From NCBI GenBank assembly GCA_914767715.1, contig OU612075.1, forward strand, positions 18,476,001-18,540,000: a stretch of 64,000 nt of DNA, in the 5' to 3' direction. The DNA comes from Membranipora membranacea (Eukaryota; Bryozoa; Gymnolaemata; Cheilostomatida; Membraniporidae). Both the position numbers and the translations under genes were made by a program. Below the pieces are notes generated by a model. The model saw only the letters and a program-made list of their open reading frames with translations. It was not told where the DNA came from and did no database searches. Below, piece by piece: positions 50,901 through 59,320 of this stretch. How positions within the stretch are numbered: position 1 is the first letter of the stretch; every line of letters starts with the position of its first letter.

Positions 50901-53900
50901 ACGCTCAGATTGGTTTCAAGCTCTGTGCACAAGTTAGTAGGAAGTCTCAAGAGCCATTCGGCCATATCTTCATTTTCAAACCGTTTAGCACATGACGAAT
51001 TATTCATCTCATCAATGACAGTAGGTAACAGCTCCTGAGCAAAACTAAAAGAGCAAACCAAAAAATCATTGATACCTACTCATGAATCACTATAATATAA
51101 CATTTCTGAATGGACCCATGTGCTTGTGTTTTGGTTCTGTTTTGATTGGCTTGGTTTGGGTTTATTAATGTATTGAGTAGATAACTCAAAACTGTTGGAC
51201 TGAATCCCAGTCTAGTTGATTATATCATCTGATGATCTGATGCACTGCATTATCCATGATGATCACACAAACTTCAATATAAAAAACAAGCAACACTGTG
51301 AATTTGGATGGCAATAAAAACATACTGCTAGTAGGGTCGGCCAAATTCAAACTTACTTGCAATATCCTTTTACCATCTTAATCATGCCTCCTGAGGTGTA
51401 TTCTTTGACGTCTGTGAACAAGTCATAATACTGTAGGCCAAACAGTTCAAACCCGTCACGGAGGAATTGAGTGACCTGATCGTTCACAGGGTTGTCTGTC
51501 TTCATGTACTTGTTGATGAGGGCGTTTTTATAGTACACCAGAACCGGGCTTACATCTCCCAAGAGCTATAAAAAATAAGACAACATCAGAATATTTTAAC
51601 ATTGCTTTTCACTGTAACATTTATGACTATTTTTTGCTTTCCCCTTTTACTCGACAATATTTGGAAAATATGAAATGACATGACCGAAAAGTGAAAAAAA
51701 GTAGATTCATCAAAGTTATGGTTAATGGGGGAGGGGAGGGGCTTTGGAAAAAAAGTCATAATAATTTATGCATCCATATCACAAAGAACTGAAATACATT
51801 TCTCAAAAGATCAGATACTCAACTTGTAACGATGTTAGATAGCGCTGGCGTTAGGGGTCGGTAAACGGTGTTGTAGTTTGTGCAAGGGACATTTCTGTTG
51901 CTATTTTTAGCAGATAATACAATTTAAATACTCTATAAATGGACTATAAGCCTTTGATCTGACATTTCTAACAATAGAATGAAGTCCTCTTATCTTGTCA
52001 CGCAGACCAAACCTATCTGTGACAGAAATCATAATATTCACTAGTCATCGAGTTTGCGTACTGTTTACATCACAGCTAAGAGCACTCAGTTAACCTGTAA
52101 GTGTTTTTTTCTACAACTCTTTTTACAGTGCATACACACAACACAAATCTCATATTTCTCATGTTATTGAATTGTTATCCCTTACATTCATTCGTTCATG
52201 TGTAGTGTGCAACGTGTCAATGTATAAATATGTCCTTATAATCAATTATTATTTACAGTTGATGTACACAGGACTAGTCACCTATGCTCATAATTATTAT
52301 ATTGGATCGCTATTATATCCGCTCATAATGTGTGAGTTTTTCTTCGTGTACTATTTAGAATCATGTACATTTTTCCTTTGGTTAATGACGTAACCGTTCA
52401 TTCAATTGAGGAATTAATTATAACAAGAGAGTTTTTCATTGTTTGATGCTTGTCAGCATCACACCAGCTATTTCTCGTAGCACACTCATTCGCTCATTCG
52501 TTTTTCTCTCTTACACATATTATTAATTCATTTTACCTTTCCACAGGTTTACCAGTAAATCAGTAAAACAATACACTGCGTCATACACACGGAATTCAAA
52601 ATAGCCTTCGCAATACACAACTAGATACTTACTTTTTCTACGTGAGGTACTAGGTCCCATATACCATTTTCTCCACACCCCTCCTCTAAAATAAATAAGA
52701 GGGTGACATCATAAACAAGGTGCTTCTGGTGATTGAATGAAAACCCTAAAGGGCACATCAACAACACTCCAATAAATAACCTTAGCATTGAAACCCCATG
52801 TGTTTCAAATCAAACTCTAGTTTATCTGATAGCAGATTGAGAGAGAGAGAGAGAGATCTCATGTTGCCATATATCAGTTCTCATTGTGGTTACTCGAGTA
52901 AATTGAGTTGCAGACACACATTAGCACACCTAATAACTGATCACTAGTTTCACCATTGCCAGTTCTGTTTAGAAATCCCGTTATTGTTGGGAAAGGTGAT
53001 CGAAAGTTGTGAGATAGATTTATTCTGATTCAGTGTGCCTGCATTTGGATTATCTCCCCTCCACTGATAAGCATCATGCAAAAAGGCCTGCAGCGGCAAA
53101 CTGGATCGAACTGGAGGGATATGACTACCTTGAGTACAAGTTATTGAAATGGCGTGCATTCATTTGAGTGATTTCAATGAGTATAACCTCAAAGCTGACG
53201 TATTGTCTTAAGATTTTCACTCATTGAGAAAAAGTTGACATTTTCACAAAACCTGCCACAAATTTTATATAATACACCTTATTATGCTGTTCATAACTTA
53301 AGACCAATGTGGACATTCAACATCGAGATTAAGGTTATACTTATACTTATACTTATCAAGGTCAAAATATATTTACAAAATTCTACCTAAAAATGTTGGT
53401 CTGGTCAGGTTACAATGGATAAATTGTCTTCGTTCTCAACTTGAATCTTGTCACTCACCTTTGAATATCACTTCTTTTTTGATGCCCTCAACAACTATTT
53501 TGGTCTGCTGCACAGGTAATTTCTTCATCCAGCGTGGGAGTTTGCTGTATTTGAAATACCTTTGTATATGTGTATAGCATTGTGCCTCATCCTCTTCAAC
53601 TAGAAAATAACTGACAGTTAAAATCAGGGCGGCTGTAAAATTCATACATGTAGATATTGGCAAATCTTGTTTCGTCATGTAGTTTATTGCTGTATAGGAT
53701 CTCAAGGAAGTTAACAGATGTAATGAATTCAACTCAATTTCATAACTGGCAAAAATGATACTTCAATGGGAATGTTCTTATGTTTTGTTGTATGAATAAA
53801 TAATGTCTCAATGTTTTGCAATTGTGAGGTAAGTCGATAAACAAATTCACCAAATCAGAATGGCTCACGAATTCACAAGTCAAACTCAAGAAGTCTTATC

Positions 53901-56900
53901 TAATGAGCGTTAAATTTCGGATTAAACTGCATGACAATCCAACAAAACGTAGTCACATGTCATTTTAACATGAAGATCACGCTTATACAACCTCTAGAGG
54001 GGTAAAATGTCTGGTTAGGCATTCTGAAGACTCACTCATAGTTGGATATAAGCCTTCACTTATAAGATAGATTATCTCCTCCGGGTGCTCACCATCATCA
54101 CCATCCATCATTATGTGGGTCTCATTTATAATATGCAAGAAGCCCATCTCACTAAAATACTTTAGAAATAACTTGCAATGAATACGCAGCGAATACAGAG
54201 GCTCACAAGATAGTCCAGCAGATATAAAAGCTTAGCAAGACATATTGTAAATAAGGAAATCGAATGCAGTCATAAGCCGTTTTACAGGTATGAGCCTCAA
54301 TTTGCTTTTACCGAATAGTATGGCACTGACTGACAGTGACTTATAGGGCGTATATAGCTTATAGTTAATAATGGTCGCTAACTTCTATTTAGACAGCTAT
54401 GGCAATATTGTATGTTGTTGGTTCGAGGTTGAAACCCCCTAATCTCGGAATGCAGATCAGAGTTCAGTTCTCATTAGGTCTAAACTTTGAGCTGCACACC
54501 ATGTATTTATTATAAGGTTAGGGAGACATACAGGGATGATTATCAATAACTGTTTGATTTGTTGGGAGTTGTCCCCTCTTTTTATTTACAGCAACTAAAT
54601 AATGTGGATCTAACATAGACTCTATAATAAACTTATTATCGAGTCTATGAGGTCTATTAAATAGACTTAATAATAAAATTATCAAATCTATGGTTTAACC
54701 AGGGACCTTCTACATGGTCTAAGTCAGGAGACTACTAGACCAGCTTCAAATTTAGAGATCTTATTCCTTTCCATATTATCCCTTGATAACTTTTTGGCAG
54801 CAGTCACATCTAGTTCCCATTGCAAAATAAAACTGTGGAAATCGAAACCTTCAATAACAAAAAGAGAGGCTATTTTCACAAGCAATATCACTTTGTTGCA
54901 ACAACTACATATATAATGCTGTAAGACATGGATATATAAAAAAACACATACCTCAAAGTTCTCTTTTAGTATCCATCTAAGGAATGGCAGAGAGCGAGCT
55001 ATATCTTCCTCAGTTAGGCGTATAGGCGGAGGAGGAGCTGTTTCTTCCATTGCTGCCGTTGTGCTCTGATACTGAGTGGTTGCTGCATCAGTCTGATTTA
55101 CAGCAACGATTGTGGTCTGATTTTCATTTGATGTTGTACCGTCTTCAGAAAGTGTTGTGTTGGTCTCAGACATTGTTGTGTTCTGAGACATTGTTGTGGT
55201 CTCGGATAATGTTGTGGTGTTAAATCCAGTTGTTGTTTCAGTTGATGCTGATGTGGTCCCCTGTATCGACTCTGTCCAATTCTTCCAGTTCACCTATAAA
55301 AGCAAAGGTCCTCTCATTTCAGCTAGCCAAAACTTGGTGCTAGCTAACATTAAATCAGCCAAGAACTAGCTAAAATAAACTAGATAGCTTAGATAAGAGT
55401 AGACCAATCAAGAGGTAAATTGGGGGTGGTGACCAGCTTCAATTTTGTAATTGTGCATCAATGGCGGTCGAATATTAAACTCCACCATTGTGTGCTGATT
55501 TGAGCTTATTATTTGTATTAAAGTTTTTGTATGAAGAAATATTCCAAATATAAAAAAGACGCTCTGAAGAAACGAATAGAGTTGTCTTCTTTTAATGCTA
55601 CCATTCTAATAAAGAACCCTCTTACAACAATTATGAACGCAGCCTAAATGTTACAAATATGCTCATCAGAAGCAAGACAACTTGGGATAAATTTAATTCT
55701 TACCAAGCACAGTTTAGCCAAAGGCTCCTTGGCCATCAACTGCCTCTCAAGTTGCAGAGTCATGGAGCGAATCAGATCAATACCCGACTTCAAAAATGGC
55801 ATCTTCTTCTCATCATCGTCATTACCTTCATCACCGCCTCCAGCTTCACCGCGGCCTCCAGCTCCACCGCGGCCTCCAGCTCCACCGCCACCTCTAGCAC
55901 CACCACCGCGGGCACCACCGCCACGGGCACCACCGCCACCCTGGGCTCTAGGTGTAGTGACGTTTGTATCTGGAGGTAGAGTTGCGTTTTTGTCTATAAT
56001 TGGCCAATCTACATCCTCTAGAATTGTCTCTTGGGAGGCTTCTATTATCCATTCTTTTAAACTCTCGGCAGATTCCAACAGCTGATCTACAAGCTCTGTC
56101 GCATCTTCTGACTCCGCCTCCTCAATAGATTGTTCTATGACTGACAGTTCAGCTCGCATGTTAGTAATGTTTGTAAGGATAGTTTGGTTTGAAGCTTCAA
56201 ATTCAGGCTCAGTGGACTAGAAAGCAATATAATATACTCATAGATAATCACGGCAAGCGATGTGGTGTGTTACCATTGTTGTGAAATAAAACACTATACG
56301 GCCATGATAACAGACACTGGATTTACAACATAATTCCAAAAATTATCAAAAAGTCACATCAATATAGAATATAGATGTTGTCCAACTACAAGGCCTGGGC
56401 CACAAAGGGGTGACTGAACTCAAATGAACCCACACAAAATGTGATAATGCGACAACACATCACATGACGAGTAGAGACAAAAAAGAAAGGCTTATTAAAC
56501 CTTACACGCCATAGCCAGACCCAGATATTAGAATATCCAGTAATTTTCTTTGTGTTCTTTGGGAACTCTCATATTCAGGGCACATACAAAGAGTATCTCA
56601 TTGAGACAGCTGATTGCAGTGTGACAAACAATTTTGGAAAGTTAATCCCCATAGCTAGTCTCGCGAATATCTCAATTCTAAAAATTACTAGTTGTTGGTC
56701 TGAAAATCTCACAGTCAGTACTGATTTTTATATATCTATTCATTTATTTTACATTTTGCATTTACCTTTTTAAGGGGGATTCTTTTTAGCAATTTTATGC
56801 ACCCAGTAAAAAGTTTTTATTTTATGTAAACATCTCTGGAGAGAGGGTCTTAAAATTAAACAAACAAACATTATACTCTCATAACTCACATTATCCTCAT

Positions 56901-59088
56901 TGCTTCTTTGGACTTTGGTACGACGATGCGCACAACTGAGGCTGTCGAAAAACATGTTAACCTGTCGTTCGATCCAACCAGTGCCTCTTCCTTTTCCTAC
57001 AAAGACCAAAAAAAGTATTTTCACAGTGCTGTAGTTTAGGAAAAACGGTAGGGGAGGCAGAAATACTTGAGAGTGTGAAATAACACCAAGTTGGGTGTTG
57101 TAAGCTCCTCATGTGGTGTCTAGGGTTAATCCCCAGCCTCCAAAGCGTTTTAAATGATATAAATAGCGTATTATAGTTCCAAATGAGCTGATTCTGACAT
57201 GGAATATTCAATCATAGCATCAGTATTCAATGTGATGATGATCCCTCACCCTTCCTGAATACTTTGTAACTGAAACTAACTCTACATTGTAGAGTCTACG
57301 TCTGAGCCACGCTGACATCAAGACTACACTAATATCATGTGTATCTCTGATCGTGAGAGTCAATTAAGTACAAGTAGTCAACTACCTAATATGTACCTGC
57401 CCCTAATTAGTTAAATTGAACTCAGGACGTCACACCGAATTCCTTGTGATGGTACTCATGCTAAGTGAATTAGTACACTCTCTATCGATCAGAGATATAC
57501 ATGTACTAGTATATCACGTGAGCAGTGAGTGTCTGAGTACTACTCTGCTGGTGGTCTTCTAACCCTTATATGGACGGGTGGAGGGGGCAGGGTCCAAATG
57601 TTCAACAAATCGAATATGATCAAGCTGGGTCACCAACCTTTTGTAGCTTACCTTGCTACCAGAGCGAGCTACAACTAGCAAGTTATTATACTTTTCTGCT
57701 TCTGCTCTTTTGCTTTCTAAATTTTGACCTTATGCACATAGCATACTCAAGTAACAGAATGTCTAAACTCTCCATATCAACAAGTGCCGAGTGCCAACCC
57801 AAGTGCCGAGTGCCAACCCAAGTGCGGACTAGCAAGTTAATAATTTTCAGACTGAATGCTTGGTCAACCCAAATGACTCATGAGACCATCATTTATGTCA
57901 GATTAAGGATTGGCTGTTATTTTTATGATAACATTGAGACTAACCTTCCTTCCTGTCATCTTTCTTTCTCTCGACATTTAGGTTGGCTTTGTTAATTTTT
58001 CTAATCTTGTCCATCACAGAGACAGCAGTCTCCAGATCATCATCCCGTCTCATAGCCTTGAATGTACCCTCCTGATAATGCTTTACAAGCTTTGTTAAGA
58101 GATCTTTTGGATACTTCTCAAGGCAGGCGAAAGGTGCTGCAAGTATACAAAAAGTCATCACAACTATGGCTAACACTGTTAAAACAGCGCCAATAAAAAA
58201 GAAAAGCCAATAATTGGTCACAGACAAAACAATCAATGAGGGAGTTCATTGATAATATGGATGGGACTAGACAAGGTGATATGTCAGAAAAAAATTATTC
58301 TCTATGTTCTACAATCTACAGGATGGGTACATACAATCATAAAAAAATTTTCCCTCGCTATTAGTGGCACATAGCCATTATACAAGGTGCATCGAAGGCA
58401 CTGCTTCCATACTATGATTACTAACAGTTAATCATGCTGTTGTCCTTGCAAATTGGCCAGTGAGCCCCGGTCATGTTAAGTACAAATACGTTCAAATTTA
58501 AGCATCTTTAAATCCGTTCTCATCATGGGAAATCTTTGGCTTGGAACATACATTTGCATGTAACTACTACGACTTTAACTTACTTTGTTTTTTAAATGCC
58601 ATATATTCATTTCCATGAGTTTGTACCAGATGTTCTAACACGTGTAGCCCAAGGGCCTTAGGAGAGCAACTTTTCTCATCGCGTCTTTTAATGGGTAGAC
58701 TATCCCTTAGTACAGCACCACGTCCCGATAGTTTCTCCTTCTCTGCAAAGCAGGAAAACAACTAAAATCAGCTAGCAATAGATGAAGGTCACAGTTCAGT
58801 TTAGTTTGTGTATAGAAGAAGATCCGTTCCAGCTGCAACTTCAGTCACTCTTTGTAAGCTAAGGTGGCTAAACTAAGTCGGCAAATAATTATTATACTGT
58901 TTCAATGTAAGCTTATAGATGATGGTAGCATGACAAATCGAGGTAAGTAAGTTAAGACCTATCGATAACTAAAGAACAATGAGAAAAAACAATAACGACT
59001 TACCAGCTTTAGAGTTTGGTGTTTCTCCGATAACAACGAAATGTAAGGTATAGAGAAATACACACAGGAGAATAGGTCGGATACCCAT
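28634..59088 (-). CDS. Tandem double RGM-like GPI-anchored protein, 38 exons
   Basis: Transcript-order exons, unit A: 59088-59004, 58742-58584, 58136-57945, 56996-56890, 56216-55704, 55293-54952, 54147-54036 (weak acceptor), 53599-53459, 52685-52633, 51565-51357, 51044-50872, 50216-50133, 49289-49115, 48630-48462, 48092-47829, 47240-47064, 46454-46330, 44938-44074, 43670-43553, 42390-42160, 41493-41365. Unit B: 40930-40781, 40409-40266, 39806-39226, 38637-38506, 37672-37564, 37136-37063, 35762-35560, 35270-35080, 34579-34496, 34269-34089, 33818-33650, 33167-32859, 32075-31911, 31316-31195, 30974-30722, 29945-29777, 29274-28634. Phases agree at every junction; the sum is 8100 nt, 2699 aa. Signal peptide MGIRPILLCVFLYTLHFVVIG; GPI-type tail VVSYFIILLSITLTLCS. 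Each unit ends in an RGM C-terminal-type region. RGMs bind BMPs and neogenin at the cell surface; that role is inferred. The A-to-B join uses a GC donor; two separate genes remain possible, but no signal exon for unit B was found. Confidence 0.72.
30380..30705. repeat. AT-rich (AATAAATA)n tract
   Basis: More than 300 bases of degenerate AATAAT/AAATAAAT repeats in the intron just after the exon at 30722. It generates a spurious 102-codon frame on the minus strand. Confidence 0.85.
32283..32435 (+). repeat. Retroposon copy with TAA tail
   Basis: A T-rich body (TTTTCTTTTCTTTTTTGTTT), TTTATGAAGTCAAAAATTGT, then ATAACATACTTGCATATATG and a (TAA)n tail at 32405-32435. Matches 63757-63875 along its length and 7735-7792 at the 3' end. 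Intronic, opposite strand to the host gene. Confidence 0.65.
36344..36531. repeat. Foldback element with 65-bp inverted arms
   Basis: Left arm begins CTACCCAAAGACCAATGCA and runs through CAGGCAGTTAC and TTGTCAGATTTGCAT to about 36412. The right arm (about 36466-36531) is its inverted complement, from ATGCAAATCTGACAA to TGCATTGGTCTTTGGGT. The arms match with few differences around a spacer of about 55 bases. Typical of a MITE or other foldback element. Confidence 0.75.
37242..37508 (-). mobile_element. tRNA-derived SINE
   Basis: On the minus strand it starts AGGTTAGCCTAGTGGTTAGT (box A-like) and has GGTTCGATTCCC (box B) at about 37451-37462, then a body of about 190 bases and a (TTA)n tail at the 37242 end. 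Correct spacing of the two pol III promoter boxes followed by a non-tRNA body and short-repeat tail identifies a SINE. It lies in the intron between exons 37564 and 37136 of the RGM-like gene, same strand. Confidence 0.8.
38829..38970. repeat. Tetranucleotide microsatellite (ATCA/ATCG/ATGG)n
   Basis: A block of GATGGATGGATC variants passes into a clean run of AATC repeats of about 90 bases. Located in an intron of the RGM-like gene. Confidence 0.95.
39226..39806 (-). other. Unit B exon: N-glycan-sequon pentapeptide repeat
   Basis: A 581-nt exon of the RGM-like gene made almost wholly of a 15-bp tandem repeat encoding TEGNV, TEETV and TEEST variants, about 37 copies. About 15 copies give N-V-T or N-M-T sequons, so the segment may be densely N-glycosylated as well as O-glycosylated. 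Acceptor TTGATAG and donor GCG-GTACGA fit phases of both neighbouring exons, which supports it as a real exon. The 15-bp period keeps all six frames open, which explains large false frames here on both strands. Confidence 0.6.
40266..42390 (-). other. Junction of unit A and unit B
   Basis: Unit A finishes with two Thr-rich exons (TTTVAPTTTTEPKEPTTTTE; TTTTIATTTEKLTPAEKKKE). The second would splice through AAGCAG-GCTAGT, a GC donor, into the exon VKNLGRGGLLAKSIP that starts unit B. This exon and the next (GCLHAMPMDFIGDLMYAL) are paralogous to unit A exons 2 and 3 (LSGRGAVLRDSLPIK; CLEKYPKDLLTKLVKHY). If the GC donor fails, translation stops at TAG (41360-41362), and an AATAAA lies about 180 nt beyond, near 41178. 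I found no signal-peptide exon for unit B between 41365 and 40931. Confidence 0.6.
43421..43530. repeat. 12-bp tandem repeat, about 9 copies
   Basis: Units of the form CATATGCATTGC with small variations (TTACA, TGTAC). Intronic, between exons 43553 and 42390 of the RGM-like gene. Self-complementary ATGCAT and CATATG cores recur in every unit. Confidence 0.85.
44290..44700 (-). repeat. 72-bp coding minisatellite, 24-residue mucin-like repeat
   Basis: Inside the 865-nt exon of unit A. Five full units and a partial one start with SDNQTTVATES and continue to GNTSVAEE-T. Each has two N-glycosylation sequons (NQT, NTS) and many Thr/Ser. The corresponding unit B exon is only 253 nt and lacks the repeat, so the expansion came after duplication. 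It sits between the furin-type site and the C-terminal CELSC segment. Confidence 0.85.
45612..45682 (-). repeat. tRNA-like SINE head fragment
   Basis: Minus strand TGGTAGCGCAGTTGC resembles a tRNA box A and GGTTCTATCCCC a box B, at proper spacing. The putative acceptor-stem ends do not pair, so this is a tRNA-derived repeat fragment and not a working tRNA gene. Intronic. Confidence 0.55.
48235..48360. repeat. Fragment of a palindromic MITE family
   Basis: Shares GATGGTACTTAAGCTACATG-AATTAATTTATG and CAATCAGAGATGTACATGCA-type blocks with the elements at 49800-50010 and 57300-57535. More diverged than those two. Confidence 0.45.
49660..49706. repeat. 10-bp tandem repeat
   Basis: Four to five copies of TACCACCCTT in an intron. 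A second short array, of GAATAT units, lies at about 49455-49492. Confidence 0.8.
49800..50010 (+). repeat. Palindromic MITE, copy 1
   Basis: Begins near ATCACGTGATATACTA, contains TATATCTCTGATCGATAGAG and AGAGTACCATCACAAGGAAT, and ends with an inverted version of the start. The minus strand of 57300-57535 matches it across the full length. Confidence 0.7.
57020..57225 (-). repeat. Dispersed repeat, copy 2
   Basis: Inverted relative to the copy at 22960-23190, with about 200 alignable bases. Located in the intron between the exons at 57945 and 56996 of the RGM-like gene. Confidence 0.6.
57300..57535 (-). repeat. Palindromic MITE, copy 2
   Basis: Its minus strand contains ATCACGTGATATACTA, TATATCTCTGATCGATAGAG and GAGTACCATCACAAGGAATT in the order seen at 49800-50010. 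The ends are inverted repeats of each other around ATCTCTGATCG. Both copies are in introns of the same gene in opposite orientation. Confidence 0.7.
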
Positions 59089-59320
59089 TATCTGGGAGAA
59101 TTCCAGAAGGGAAAACTGACCAAACCTTTACTCAAAGTGCATACATACTGGGTACCACTATGAATTGTTACTTAAACTGTGACAATGACAGCTCTAGAGC
59201 GAATTGCTCAGAAAGTGGCTTCTCATGTTACTATGGAGCAATGAACAATGATGTCAGAGGGACACAACTTCAAAATGTTCAGTGTAATAAATTTATTATG
59301 AAGCTAGAGGATTAAAGTAT
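59089..59320. other. Upstream region of the RGM-like gene
   Basis: Only about 230 bases separate the start codon at 59088 from the LINE remnant. No clear TATA box or other core promoter motif was seen. The promoter may lie here or beyond the LINE. Confidence 0.3.

Larger units (their letters stand above)
48462..59088 (-). other. Unit A N-terminal region, unrecognised domains
   Basis: Exons 1-14 encode about 838 residues before the RGM core. After the signal peptide come helical segments with spaced cysteines (CSPKALGLHVLEHL; CLEKYPKDLLTKLV; DSLSCAHRR), a Glu-rich helix followed by a Gly/Arg-rich low-complexity stretch (GGARGGGARGGG) in exon 5, a Thr/Asn-rich mucin-like stretch in exon 6, and further Cys-bearing helices (YYKNALINKY; ILDCFLDEDGKFPDF; PLRCVAKAFHPMC). 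Many of these match unit B at equal exon positions. I could not align the region with confidence to the RGM N-terminal domain. Exon 7 (54147-54036) is inferred mainly from phase. Confidence 0.55.

Noticed and set aside
55648-56085. Plus-strand Pro/Ser-rich frame of 145 codons
   Set aside because: Antisense of the Gly/Arg-rich exon 5; low-complexity shadow.
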